Shown piece after piece: positions 1 through 11,945 of a stretch of DNA of 30,725 nt. The stretch is taken from contig CABFPE010000100.1 in NCBI GenBank assembly GCA_900660155.1, positions 278,728-309,452 on the forward strand, given 5' to 3'. Source of the stretch: Hofstenia miamia (taxonomy: Eukaryota > Xenacoelomorpha > Acoela > Hofsteniidae). Numbering within the stretch: the first letter of the stretch is position 1; every line of letters starts with the position of its first letter. Both the position numbers and the translations under genes were made by a program. The notes below the pieces were generated by a model. It did no database searches and was not told where the DNA came from. It was given only the letters and a program-made list of their open reading frames with translations.

Positions 1-2200
1 TAATATATATATATATTTACATTAGGGTAAGCACTTTTTTGCAATTTACATAGCATCATGACACGACACTTTCTTCTATAAAAAGAAAATTACACCCTGT
101 TTGACATAATGTAAAAAAATGTCACCCACCAAACTCAAAATAGCAAAAATATTAATATATATATATTTGAATTTTTGTAATAAAGTAATTGAATCAATTT
201 TTACAATACTAATTCAAATATTTAGGAATGACAGTTTATTGTAGATTTCTAGTTTTTTATTCCTCATTCATTAAGTTAGAGGTTTTTGAGCATTAATTTT
301 GGAAACCATATTTACCAAGTGATTTTTAAATAAGTTATGTGTTTCTTCAAATGACTATTGAAATACATATTTTACACAGTAGAAAACTTTGTCAAAATAT
401 TTTGTGCAATGCAATCACAAATTTTTGTTCTGGAATTCCGTCCGGCTACTTGTAATGGGGGAAGACTGAACATTTCCCTTGTAAATAGACGATTTTTCCT
501 TTAGAATCTATTAGCATTGCTAAGTTCACACAAGAAATGAATTGCTATTTATGCCAATTAACTTTCTGTTTTACTTCGTCCTCAAAAGATTTTTAGACTC
601 TCATCATATATATTCATATCATTCATAATTTAATAATAAATGATATCTGGAGAATTTGATTATTTTCCATGCCGTGTTTCAATACCAAGTCAATAACATA
701 CTTTTTGCGAAGGACATAATTTCCATTGATTATATAGCTTCACATTTCGTTTTCAATATCACTTAAGTAATTTTATCTCCCTAAAACAGAAAATTCTAGT
801 GGGAGTTTGTTCAACAACGTCTAGATAGGTTCTAGTGTTCAAAAACATGGGATAAAGAAGTAAACTTTCTAATGCATGTGATGTTATTCATTTCTGCTTG
901 AAAACTTTTTCTGAAGCATTTTCTAGAAATATAATAACATTAGTATTAATAAGCAGTAGGTTAGAGAACTACATTTCTACATATTATATTAACCCTAATC
1001 TGGTCAGTCCTACTTCAAGGGCTTCAAATGCTTCCCAATGCTCAGCAAGCCAAACGTTATAAAATCAACTATTTCTATTCTTTAGATAGATAACACATGT
1101 TGAGCTCTAACTCAGAATAAGTACTCTACAAATGCTCAAAATAATTTTGAGAAAACCATTACAGATGTCAAGTGACATTTCTTCAAGTTTGAAGTAAATA
1201 GCAAAAATTGTGGCGGCATTGTGGCAATAAAAAAATTGGAAATCTGCACTACTTTTACATAGACAATATTGCTATTCTATCTGTTATTGGATTACAAAAT
1301 TATAAATTTTCAAACAATAGACTAGATGTTTTTACCAATGGTGCATGCTAATGGGAAAAATATATGAAAATTTTTAAATCGATTGGTAAGGAACTTGAAA
1401 TTGAATTGCTACTACTTATATGTTTTCATGGCCATTTCTCGTATAATGATGCAATAAAAATATATACATTAAAAAAGTCAAAAAGTACAATTCAAGTATA
1501 TACAGTATATATATGTATATATATACATAATTCTCGAAAAGCATTATATATTTTTTGCAGAATACTGCTTTATTGCCCACAACTAAATCGCATACCTGAA
1601 AGCCTTGCGGAAACATCTATACGTTCATGGCGATTAATGCATACATCAATCACATTTATCAAACGAAGACGATAACTAGAACACTCATTCAAAGCAGTGA
1701 TGTGGTCAGAAAATGATATTTAGTGGTTCCATTTTAAATTTGAAAATTTGCCTAATCGTTTTGAAATATGACAACTCAAATTTGCTCACTCACACACTTT
1801 GATAAGTACTTGTCTTTAAATTTAGTGATGTTAATAAAGGCTCGATGAAAATATTGTAAACTTCATGGCAACGGCCGAATACGGCAAGGAAAAGAGCTCA
1901 AGCCACAAAGCATTACGGAAAATATAAAAAAATTTAATATGCAGTAAGATTTTCTTCTCTCTGTAAGATGATAATATAAGGTTAGTAGTACATCCATTTT
2001 CTTCAATCATCTGAAAAAAATTATAACAATATTGAAGCTGAGCACAACGTCAATCTTGGAGATTGATTAGAAACTTTAAACAAATAATTTGATAACAAAA
2101 TATAATTTTTGTAAAAATATAAAATGCATTTGAGTGCTTCAAAGAGAGCTGTACCAATGATCTACACAATCATTTTGGTATAAAAATGAAAAATTTGCAT
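1..2200. other. AT-rich stretch without a recognisable gene
   Basis: I see no convincing coding sequence on either strand. The reading frames near 1.36-1.68 kb are short, low-complexity and AT-driven on both strands. Short TA microsatellites lie at about 3-17, 153-167 and 1498-1530. The sequence ATTAACCCTAATCTGG near 990 has a weak resemblance to a piggyBac-type terminus, but I found no partner end. Confidence 0.6.
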
Positions 2201-2222
2201 AAGCTAGGCTAATTATCAATTC

Positions 2223-2940
2223 TTAAGATAAATGGGTCTTGAAGAATGCTAAAGCTTGAGCAAATGATTCAGAATAATACATATCAATATCAGCTGAAAG
2301 CATTAGTATGTAATAATCGGATAAACAAAGTAGGAGAGAAATTATTTTAAATATATTAAAGTTAGAGCTGTTTGTAAAAATTAAATCCAATGGATTTCCA
2401 TAGATACTTGTTGGAAAATCTACGATATGCATTAATTTAAAGGTATTAAATGTATCAACAATAATTGCAGCGTCATCATCATTCATTGAAAACAAATTAA
2501 AATCACCAAAAACAAATATTAGGATCCGAAAGTGGAGGTATACTGTAGAATGTCCTAATAACATAATCAATGTATTCTAAAATATCTTGTAACTTGATAT
2601 TTTATTTGCTACTTTGTGGAGATATATATAAATAAAAATTAACAAACATTTGCAGGCAAAATCTGTTACGTTTTGGGAAATCATTTATTGTAAAATTGAA
2701 AAAAGTTTTTCCAGTTATGAGACAACATCCATGAGCATATTCCTTTAATCGAATAGAAGTTGATAGAGTATTATAATTCTTAAGATGTACGTCACCCTTA
2801 TTTTCTGCAGTAAACCATATCTCAGTAATACATAAGATGTCTATGTTGTACGTAAATACAAATTTTTCTAGCGATATTTTTTTCTAAGGATAACAAACTT
2901 CTTGTGTTCGTTTGCAGAAATGTTAATTTATACTGAAATT
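2223..2940 (-). pseudogene. Non-LTR retrotransposon APE endonuclease domain (decayed)
   Basis: This is the endonuclease part of a LINE ORF2, which nicks the genomic target during target-primed reverse transcription. Read on the minus strand from about 2940 downward, it shows an N-x-R-S-L-like start, then ILCITEIW near 2830 (the ITETW motif with the catalytic Glu), then FGDFNL near 2500, then LDLIFTN near 2395. It ends with LSDYY where active enzymes have SDH, so the catalytic His appears to be Tyr. An in-frame stop and a frame change lie near 2570-2610. The matching ORF1 remnant lies just upstream on the same strand (3117-3486), which supports one element. No RT domain follows below 2220. The APE family call is firm; the clade is not. 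Confidence 0.8.
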
Positions 2941-3116
2941 TTATTCAGTCAATAGAAATATGATTCATTTATCAACATAGAGTTTGAGGTTACGAATCGT
3001 TATTCAAGATTTATCAATTCCTTCTTTATGAGCTACTTCGTAGCATTTTGCTATAATCATATTTTCAATTTGTCTATCAGCAGAACTAAGCATTTGCTTA
3101 ATAAATATGATTGATT

Positions 3117-3486
3117 CTATTTCTTTAGTTTTAAAACCTTAGCTAGGAAAAGATGCTTCGAACAAGTATTGTTAAGCTTGAGCATTATTGGTCTCTTTAT
3201 GTCAGATCTTATTGTTCCCAAGCGTACGCAATCTTTTACGTCAGAATAGTTAGTACTCAAGTGATTTATGATAAGTAATATTATACCATTATCCGACACA
3301 CAGCCAAATTAAGTTGGCTGTGTCCGATCTTAGCCATAAAGTGCCATCTGTTTCAGTGACACCAAGTACAAGTACAGGGTTTAAATTTTCATTTGATGCA
3401 ACATGATTAATTTTTGGGCATGAAGATTTTGTAGGGCACATTGAATATATTTTGAAGTGATTTATTTTCTTCATTGAGTCCATCAA
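3117..3486 (-). pseudogene. Non-LTR retrotransposon ORF1 C-terminal remnant
   Basis: Two overlapping minus-strand frames together resemble the ORF1 nucleic-acid-binding protein of APE-type LINEs. The diagnostic part is VRLGTIRSDIKRPIMLKL followed by a helix ending in AKVLKLKK, matching the family pattern R-L-G-x(n)-RPI-hydrophobic seen near the ORF1 C-terminus. The upstream frame (3289-3486) contains CPTKSSCP, possibly a relic of a Cys-containing motif, and ENLNPVLVLGVTETDG. The frames switch at about 3290-3300, exactly at a 10-bp inverted repeat. It lies immediately upstream of the endonuclease remnant on the same strand. Confidence 0.6.
3298..3323. repeat. 10-bp perfect inverted repeat
   Basis: ACACAGCCAA (3298-3307) and TTGGCTGTGT (3314-3323) are exact reverse complements around a 6-nt loop. 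The repeat coincides with the frame break between the two ORF1 remnant frames. Confidence 0.85.
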
Positions 3487-3489
3487 AAT

Positions 3490-5250
3490 CTAAATTTCCT
3501 TATTTAATTAATCAGTTGTTTTGTACTTAGATGAGAGTAGTTCGAGAGGTTATGTTTTTCATTTTTGTCAACACATTCAGAACATAATGTCAGAAAATGC
3601 CTTTTATAATGACTTAGTGTAATAGAATTAGATTTATTCATATCAGTATTAACGTCTTAAGCCGTTCGTTTTCCTTTTAAATGTAATGTATATATATATA
3701 TATATATATATATGTTTTGTAATTAGAAAGTTTCAATAACTCATAAAGCCTCCATTTTTTGAAATCTGCATCAAAGAGGCAAAAAAAAGTTTGCTCAGGG
3801 GACTTGATTAGTTAGTCAAAATTGATTTTCTAGTTGAAAGACACTTGCAACACATAATTTTTAAATTATAAAAGCTGTGACATTAACTCAGGTTTGGTAT
3901 TAGAATTTAGATTCTAATAAATATATATATTATTTGCAAAAAATAATTTTCATAATTTTCAAGTGTAAATATAGTAGAGGTACATGAAAATGTTGGAAAA
4001 AAGACGAGTAAGTATTCAAAGTTATACTCTCATGTACAAATCAATAATAAATTTTGTTGCAGAATTCTAAGGAATTTGTTAATCGGTCTTGTTTTATGCG
4101 ATTGCCACAAATTTGAATAAATTTTTTTCGCAGAAAACTGAACGATTTCAATTAGAATCCACTTTATTAATGCTTACAATGTTTTAAGTTCTCGTTTTTA
4201 AAGCAATTTAATTAGCAAATACAGTAGTGTAAAATAGAATTTCTGTGCGATATATTATGCGGTAAACTAAAAATTTAAAAATAATAAAAATACAAAATAG
4301 AATATTAAAAAAAATCAAATGCATGTAAGAATATTCTAATCAGTTAAAGAAACTATGTGTGTTATTGACAGTATTGTGTCTAAATATCTAAATAATCGAC
4401 TTCTTGAAGCCCTCATCTGTTGAATGAGGATCAGATGTGCTTCTATGCGAGGGAAAGAACGGAATTATTTCAGTGGATGCATTTTCTCACATAATATATA
4501 ATAAATAACAATTTTCGAAGTTCAGCCAGCAAATTAATGAAAATATTGTGTAATGGTTGAGAATTACAGGTATGTGGATATAGTTCCTTAAATATGAAAT
4601 TAATGAATAACATAGTCCGTAAGCAAAAGCATTTTTATTGTAAACTTTAATACGATCTACAGTTTCTAGAGATTCGAAAAAGAAGCTGTTCATTTAATAA
4701 ATTTTTGATGTTATAAATGACCTTAAACAATGAGATCTATTAGTCATTTAGAAGTATATTCGAATTTCATATATATTTTATAAGAGTGCATATGAGACTT
4801 TAATATTTTGACAAATAAATTATATTGCTTAATCCTAAGTCATAATTCAGAATTTCTCATTTGTATGCCTTCTTCATAATTGTTCGGACTAATGTTTTTC
4901 AAATTAACGTTGTTCTCTTTTTTGTTGCTGGTAATTTGAAAGTGTGAATGCTTAATTTCAAAAAGTACCTGTTAGTAGTTGGTTGGTACTTGAAAGGAAT
5001 ACCACATTTCTCAAAATGAGTACCAAATATCTAAAAACGGATACTGTTGTTGCTGAGCAACAAAGTAACCTTAGCCAAACAAATTGGTAAAATTTAATTT
5101 TTTGTAATGGCATTTAGACACAGATTTTTGACATGTGCTTTATAAAGTAATGCAGAATATTGGTGCTGAAAAATTCTACACTAATAGATTTATTAAATGA
5201 GCAGAAATAGTAAAAATAGATTTCTGTGTTCATTGAGTTGAAAATAGTCG
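3490..5250. other. Intergenic AT-rich sequence with a TA microsatellite
   Basis: No gene could be supported on either strand. A clean (TA)n microsatellite occupies about 3689-3713. Near 4975 the sequence GTTAGTAGTTGGTTGGTACTT is partly repeated in inverted and direct form near 5481-5501, bracketing the piggyBac-type MITE; this may be the edge of an older element. Confidence 0.5.
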
Positions 5251-5370
5251 CTTAAAAAGCTTTCCAATATTTGATGTCCTATCAAGGTGCTGTCCCTTAT
5301 ACACCCTTTTTAATCAGTATCAATTTTAAGATATTTGGTATTTTATTTGAGAAATGTAGTACCCAGTTAA

Positions 5371-5476
5371 CACTAGAAAGTTCAATGATTCTATTTAAAT
5401 TCTCATTACATGGGGCATTACAAATGCGTTTAAGATGTGCAATGTGGTCAAATTTGACCGCTCGGACTTTCTAATG
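5371..5476. mobile_element. piggyBac-type MITE flanked by TTAA
   Basis: A 106-bp element is flanked on both sides by TTAA (5367-5370 and 5477-5480), the piggyBac target duplication. The termini CACTAGAAAGTTC and, reverse-complemented from the right end, CATTAGAAAGTCC match at 11 of 13 positions and resemble piggyBac TIRs. A perfect 14-bp palindrome, GGTCAAATTTGACC (5446-5459), lies close to the right end, as in several piggyBac-derived MITEs. There is no coding capacity, so it would have been mobilised in trans. Confidence 0.8.
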
Positions 5477-5559
5477 TTAAAGTACCAACCGTTAGTAGTT
5501 AGGACTAAACTTAACATTTCTGACAATTTCTGAGCACTTATAACATTATTCACCGTAAA

Positions 5560-5784
5560 ATGCGTGGTACAATTTCCTTCGAAATACGAAAAATTATAGA
5601 TCCAAAATTCCTGGAAAAAATTCCACAGAAAAAAATTTGCGAATTTTTTCAATTATCAAAGCAAACAGTATCTTCAATTATTTGACATTATAAAAGAATC
5701 GGTCAAATTGGGCCATTAGCAAAACCAGAGCGCTTTTCTAAACCAAACGGGCAGTTCCCAAGCAAATTTAGGCCATCTTTTTAG
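5560..5784 (+). pseudogene. Tc1/mariner-like transposase N-terminal HTH fragment
   Basis: From the ATG at 5560 the frame reads MRGTISFEIRKIID, then a helix-turn-helix-like segment QKKICEFFQLSKQTVSSII, then HYKRIGQIG and ERFSKP. This follows the paired-like HTH of Tc1-family transposases: R-x-x-I, G-x-S-x-x-x-I-A, V-S-x-x-T-V-x-x-I-I, Y-x-x-T-G, G-R-P. The domain binds the transposon TIRs. It carries a TGA at 5683-5685 inside the second helix-turn-helix region and ends at TAG 5782. No DDE catalytic domain could be followed downstream, so it is a short relic. No flanking TIRs were identified. Confidence 0.6.
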
Positions 5785-6009
5785 AGTTTGTACCCTTTTG
5801 ACGTCGAAGCAGTTGAAAGTCGATGGGATAGATGGATATTTTGTGCATGAATTCACAATTCACTGAATTTTAAACAAATATGGGTTATATGGTCGTTTAA
5901 AATTGCAATTGTTCAATTATTCCGAATTATTATGCACAAGGCTGTATATTCAGTATTTCCGTTATCTAATATCAATGAGGAAGCTATTAGAATTTCCTTC
6001 AATAGCCTT

Positions 6010-6202
6010 CAGGGGCGTAAGCAGAATTTTCTGACGGAGGGATGTCTTTGAAAATATTGAAGAAAAAAAATGCATTTTATGACCTTAGATTTTAAATTTT
6101 TTATATTTTTACCAAAAATTTTTTTGATTTATCCAGTCAAAACCAGTTTTGAAAACCTGACGAGGGGACATTCCACCATGTCCCCTATTGCGTACACCAC
6201 TG
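6010..6202. mobile_element. hAT-type MITE with perfect 8-bp target site duplication
   Basis: A 193-bp non-coding element starts CAGGGGCGTAAGC and ends with the imperfect inverted counterpart TGCGTACACCACTG. It is flanked by the identical octamer ATAGCCTT at 6002-6009 and 6203-6210. An 8-bp target duplication with CAG/CTG ends is the hAT signature. The internal sequence is AT-rich with GGAGGGATG and GAGGGGACATT tracts near the ends. The intact duplication suggests a comparatively recent or well-preserved insertion. Confidence 0.9.
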
Positions 6203-6242
6203 ATAGCCTTCAATAACCTTCCAAAATTAATAGAAATTCAAT

Positions 6243-6268
6243 TATATATATATATATATATATATATT
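6243..6268. repeat. (TA)n microsatellite
   Basis: Uninterrupted TA dinucleotide run. A second run lies at about 6536-6559. Confidence 0.9.
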
Positions 6269-6269
6269 T

Positions 6270-8530
6270 AATTTATAAAGAATAAAAAATACATACCAAC
6301 ACAACACCAAAATAAATGCTTACAAATCAAAATAAGTTTTTATATAATTCGTAATTTATTAAATTGCGTTCTTAATTGGTGAACGCTATTCTTCATCCAA
6401 CATATACATTTTATAGAAGGACCATGCTTAAATATGCGAATGCAAAATACAACTGATTTGAAGTACAAACAGCGCTCAAAATGAAATTCAAAACATGTTC
6501 AATTAAAACACGAAACAGGGTTTAGATTTTACTGTTATATATATATATATATATATATAACAAGAAACATTGCAGATGGGGAGTCTCTGGTTAGGATTAA
6601 CGAAAGAATGTTTTAGGATCGCATGAGAGAGTTGAACGCAATTAGAGTAGAGTTTTATGCGAGCTCCAGTTTTATTCTTGTTTTCAACTATCATTTAGTG
6701 CTTAAAATAGCTTAATTAGATCTACTATTCTGAGATTAATGAAAAACTAAACATGAAAATGAAGTTGATCCCGCCTTTCTTCTCCACTGTGAAATCTTTT
6801 TGTATTGTCAAATTAGTGAATTGAGAAGCTTAATTACAAAAGCTTTTTTCATTTTATTAGTATTCTTGATTGATTGCCTTTCACCACTACTATTTAGTGA
6901 TTGTTTTATCATTGTGCTGGTTAATTAGAAATGATGATATTTCATTGACTAGCTGAAAACTAGTAGTAGCTTCATTCTTAGCAAGATTTCTTCATACCTT
7001 TTTGGAGTCCAGGTTAGCTATTTGCAGTCAAAAAGTAACTTCAACTGAACCGGCCTCATCACCGGAGTCTTTTTATAGAAATACGTAAATAACATTTCTT
7101 GTGTTTGTTGTTTTATTGATTATAATAATAGCGTTTTTACATTGCGGGTTAAAAAATTCGAATGGGAATACGGATTGGGGGTCAATAAATAAAATAACGG
7201 GTGCTGGACTGGTCTAAAGAATTTTTATCTGCATAGATTGTGATCTCTGAATATATAAAAATGTGCATCTAAGCGGCGAAACGAGGCCTTAATATACTGA
7301 ACCACCTAAAGAAAAATGTTTTCAAAACCTGAATGGTGTAAAACTGATTTACTTGCATACTATTGTCAATATTATGGTTCTAGGGATGCTGGCATTTCTT
7401 AAATGACGTTTAAAACAATTAAGGAAACATAGAATGATGTATTTCAAATTTTTGGGAAGCAATTGGCAGAAAAATATTCAGCAATTCGTACAACATCTAA
7501 TCCAGTATATTCTTACTCAGCGATTGACTCTATAGCATGAAAATGTTTTCAATTTTGTAACAGAGTTGGGACCGGTAGAAGATTTTTATCTGCATTGTAT
7601 ATTTACAATATGCATATATATATAAACTGTTTTAGTCTAGAAAATTCAATATAATGATGCAAACAGCTGAAGTTGAATAACGGAAATTGCATAACCTTAA
7701 TCAGTATTTCATTTCAGTTGTGAACGTTTCAGTTAGTTTATTTGGTTTTTGTTTATACAAAGAAAACTAAAAATCTTTGCAGTTTTTTAACTTCCCTTCA
7801 AATTTTATGAAGTTCCTTAAATTTTCATGTGTTAATATTATTAGTTGGTTTCACAAAAAACTGGAATTAAAATTATGCAATCAAGAAACAGAACTTCTCA
7901 ATTTACATTAAAATTAATGAGAGATTCCAGAGAGACAAACTTAATTTTTATTCTAATTGCAAAATTGTAGCCTACCGAATCAATAACATTTTCTCAAACT
8001 TTGAATTTTCATAGGATTTTCTCCCAAACTAATCCAAATATTACCTGTCTGTCATATTATGAAGAGATATTTTTGTAATCTTGGCTGGTAAACCGCCGGC
8101 AATTTTACCCAGTCTTTCTTTGAAGTTTCCAAGCGACTGCCGGCCGGTAGCCGCTTCCGCCTTTGCTTTATAAATAACATCGTTCATTAGCATTGAACTC
8201 TCTAAATTCTAAATTCCTAATTCATGCTTTTGCTGTGCAGTTATTTTTTGTCTACGCATTAACTGTAGTAGATTTTGTTGAAGTGTATGTTTATGTTTAT
8301 GACAATATCTATTAAAAGAAAACTCCACTCCATTCTAGAAGTATTAATTAATTGCAGTATACAGTTACTGTTACTGTTTTCCCCTCACGCAAACTTCAGG
8401 TTTTCATTCACAAGAATGTTCCAATTAATCACAAAATATATAAGAACTTGTGTAATTTCGTTTATTTTCACTTGTTATTTTGAACAAATATAGTTTTATC
8501 TATTTATCAAATTTCTAATTTCTGATTTTA
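6270..8530. other. Intergenic sequence, no gene recognised
   Basis: No coding signal held up on either strand. The direct repeat GATTTTTATCTGCAT-like occurs near 7220 and 7581. A GC-richer patch at 8085-8165 (with GCCGGC and CCGGCCGG) is followed by TTTATAAATA, which could be a fragment of a promoter or of an old repeat. Confidence 0.5.
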
Positions 8531-8539
8531 TAAAGAATA

Positions 8540-9500
8540 TACAGGGTGTTTTAAAAAATTCCTATACACACCTGAGTTCCAATTATGATTTGACATGAAA
8601 CATATTGTTTTGAAATTTACTGTACTTACTCTTTGGAACAACTATTAATAGTACAGTTAACAATTTTTTCAAACAAATTCCTGATGAAATGGGGAAAAAC
8701 GCGATTGAGCATTTTTTTATTGTTTGCAAATGTGTATTAAAAGAAAAGGTGGACATGCTTAATTATTCCTGTAATTTGACATTAATCTGCTAATTTCCGA
8801 ATAATCTTTTTGTTCTTATTGGAAAATAGTCCAATAAAGCTGATTTGTTTTTGTCAAAAAATATTGAATTATTCAATATATGATGAAATTAATCTGCTTC
8901 CTTGAAAAAAAGTGCATACCTTCTTTTGAAAAATCGTGTATTTATATCTTATTATTAAATTAGTAAATTAACGTTTTGTACTAAATAGCAGTAATAGCAT
9001 TTTTAAACATTTATCTGTAGGCTACATGTTGTCAGACGAATTTCAAAATTAATTGTCATCTTTTAAATTGTCTAAAATATTTACATTGCTATTTAACTGC
9101 AACACTATTATCGAATCTCTAAGTTATTTGCGAGTTACAGTGCAGCACTAATACAAAAAGATTAAAAGTACTGAAACTGGTTATTTCTAGTATAACTTTG
9201 TTAACTGAAGTGAATTTATATTAAATCAAAGTGCTCCTACTGTTGCTAAGAGATGCGTTTACATAAAGACTAGAGAAATAAACGTCTCTATAAATTAAAC
9301 GATGCATTTTTTACTTTGATATTTCAACTTGTAATTACCATTTTAAACGAATGAAAGCTAACAATAGATGTATTTTCAAAAGACAAAATTGAGTTTTAAG
9401 AATTATACTACTAGGTTTTTGTTTTGCACCAGCTATTTTTGATAATTAATCATTCTTCGCTTAGTAGTATTTCTTATTATGTGAAAGAATACACTTTTTT
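8540..9500. other. Gene-free stretch opening with a CAGGGTGTTTT motif
   Basis: TACAGGGTGTTTTAAAAAA near 8550 resembles the outer end of mariner-like or MITE repeats in many invertebrates. I found no inverted partner downstream, so no element is called. The rest is AT-rich without a supported gene. Confidence 0.4.
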
Positions 9501-9514
9501 ATATTTTATATTTC

Positions 9515-10695
9515 ATATCTTTATTTCATGTTTATAGCAGTTCAACAAATACATATCTATAAAAATACATATAAAAGTGATGTACAAATCTACAAACTAA
9601 AGATACTTAAAATATGTCTAAAAAGCACAAAATATACAAATTAAAAAGATTAAATAAAAGAGAGATAAACTTAAATTCTTTGCCATGGAATTTTTGAATG
9701 CCCGTATTTTACATTGATTTGTTAACAAATTTTCCTTCAATAGTTTCTTAAATGTTCCTATATTATATTCTTTTCTTATCTGTAGTGGCAACTTTTTCCA
9801 ATATTTACAAACTGTAAGGTGTTAAGGCGTCTCTCCAAAACTTATTCACTACTTTTACTCTGCATGCCAATTTATTTGTTCGGTTATTTACGCTAACATT
9901 GTTGAACAAAGGATTTTTTTTGTTTAACAATTTGAAACATTTTTATTAAACTTGCATATATAGTATAATAAATTGGTGATAACATGTTTAATGTTTGCAG
10001 AGTTTTTCCTGTNTTTGCCATGGAATTTTTGAATGCCCGTATTTTACATTGATTTGTTAACAAATTTTCCTTCAATAGTTTCTTAAATGTTCCTATATTA
10101 TATTCTTTTCTTATCTGTAGTGGCAACTTTTTCCAATATTTACAAACTGTAGGTGTTAAGGCGTCTCTCCAAAACTTATTCACTACTTTTACTCTGCATG
10201 CCAATTTATTTGTTCGGTTATTTACGCTAACATTGTTGAACAAAGGATTTTTTTTGTTTAACAATTTGAAACATTTTTATTAAACTTGCATATATAGTAT
10301 AATAAATTGGTGATAACATGTTTAATGTTTGCAGAGTTTTTCCTGTTTGACGTATGTCGATGTTAAACATTGCACACAGTGACCAATTAAATATTCTATT
10401 TATGCGCCTTCGTTTATCATTAGATATATTATTCAGAAGTATGCATGCATACTTAAATTGACTATACACCAGCGCCTCTACAATGACTTTACTTTGAGTA
10501 ATATTTCTTATGTGATTTAGATAATGCACTCAACTTGCCATTCTGCTGATTTTGTTGGTCACAAACATTTCAATTGTAAAATTTCTATCAATTTCGACTC
10601 CTAAATACGGCATAGAATAGGCATTTTTTACTGGTGGATTATTTGGAGAAACCTTCAAAGTGATGTTCTTGCTTATGATGTTTAATTTTTTTGGC
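9515..10695 (-). pseudogene. Second non-LTR retrotransposon, RT C-terminal part and 3' end
   Basis: On the minus strand from about 10695 the translation shows YLGVEIDRNFT near 10590 (the conserved YLGV.iD motif after the RT palm), an in-frame TGA near 10530, then VEALVYSQFKYACILL (the a-l-v-x-S-x-l-x-Y region). It ends with the C-terminal LINE signature TVCKYWKKLPLQIR...TFKKLLKENLL. The last part is repeated because of a duplication around an N at 10013. A frame switch falls in a run of eight A (minus strand) near 10250. A polyadenylation-like AATAAA on the minus strand lies at about 9521-9527, followed by an AT-rich tail. The element is 5'-truncated near 10695. No catalytic YxDD is present. 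Confidence 0.85.
9679..10346. repeat. Near-identical tandem duplication around a single N
   Basis: Copy 1 (9679-10012, 334 bp) and copy 2 (10014-10346, 333 bp) differ by one base that I can see (CTGTAAGGTG versus CTGTAGGTG). They are separated only by the N at 10013. This is the pattern of two overlapping contig ends joined without merging, and is most likely an assembly artefact. Confidence 0.9.
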
Positions 10696-10983
10696 GTGAA
10701 AATGATAAATTTCGTGTAAATTTCTTAACGCCTAGTGATAAATTACATGCCGAGCAAGAACTTTGTACATTGTTAGGCAACATACTTGACAATAGAAATA
10801 TGAAGTTGAAATAAATATGTTGAAAATTAATTAAGCAAATTTTTATAGAGAAAAAATAATTGCTGCAAAGATTTATTTAATACTTGAATTTCGAATTATG
10901 AAAATGAAACATGAAAATAAAATATATTTAAGGTGGACATCCCATAATCGACTGCACAAATATATCTATATATCAATATATAT

Positions 10984-11533
10984 ATGTCCGAACTGCATAA
11001 AATATTAGAAAAGAACGGCTATTCACATAAATTGATTACGAATATTATTGACCAAGCTCTCACCTCAAAATCTATTGAATGTAACCAAGTTAATCACGAA
11101 AATAAAATATCAATATTTTAGAAACTACCATATATTGAAGATCAACAAAATCTTTTAAAAGCACGCCTTAAGATAATTAATAATACTCGATTAAAAATAA
11201 CTAAGTTAACACCAAATCTGCAATCAAAGAAAACATCTAATAGTTTTAAGAAAAATTATCCCATCGAAAAAAATGCTAGTTTCTTCACTGGTTTATAAAT
11301 ATAGTTTTGAAGAATGCAATATTTTATTTTTTACATCGGGGAAACTAAGCGCCATTTCATAACTAGGATCAAAGAATCTCTCTCAGCCCATCTAATGTCT
11401 GAAATATGCATGCATCAACATCATGCGAAAAGAAAAATTTAAGTATATTAATGAAATCGCCAATTGCAAAATGGCAGAAGTTCTGATTATTAAGACCCAT
11501 AACAAAGATCATCTATTCAATCAGAAACAATGA
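10984..11533 (+). pseudogene. Penelope-like element C-terminus (RT tail plus GIY-YIG endonuclease)
   Basis: The plus strand opens MSELHKILEKNGYSHKLI, matching the Penelope RT tail pattern L-x-x-N-G-Y-P. After a TAG at 11119 it continues KLPYIEDQ (the conserved LPYI motif), then a segment like the linker before the nuclease. Next comes FYIGETKRHFITRIKES near 11329-11380, the GIY-YIG motif of Penelope endonucleases (YIGET-x-R-x-x-x-x-R-x-x-E-H). The last His is replaced by Ser. The tail AEVLIIKTHNKDHLFNQKQ ends at TGA 11531, fitting the family end (E-x-x-x-I...LN). Several frameshifts and stops show it is dead. Only the last part of the element remains; no terminal repeats were found. Confidence 0.85.
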
Positions 11534-11945
11534 AATAGGAGAATATTAAAATTATTTTAAGTTCATAAAATTTTAATCAGCATTTAGTGTAGTACATTGG
11601 AAATAGACCCACATTATACATACATGTATTGTTAGAATGTATTTTTCTTCATAATATTTTTTTATTATCAATCTATCATAAAATTCACTTTAGCATTAAC
11701 ATTGACGTCCTTTTGATAAACACTGTATTGCAGTATAATTCTAAATTCATTTTTGCTATATTTCATGTTCACAAATTAATTAAACAATAGTTTTATTGGA
11801 TCGCTAACAAGTAGGGAATTGCACAAATACTATGTATCTAATTAAGAAATTATTAACATTAAACCTCACTGGTTGCTGTAAAAAATTTAAAATGTGTTTA
11901 AAATCTTTCAAAAATATGTTGTTTTTATGCATTTGTTGTACAGGT

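Noticed and set aside
1364..1675. 103-codon plus-strand frame and its antisense partner
   Set aside because: Low-complexity AT-rich translation over TA repeats, open on both strands, no family resemblance.
8540..8575. Mariner-type terminus TACAGGGTGTTTTAAAAAA
   Set aside because: No inverted partner or TA duplication found downstream, so no element boundaries can be set.
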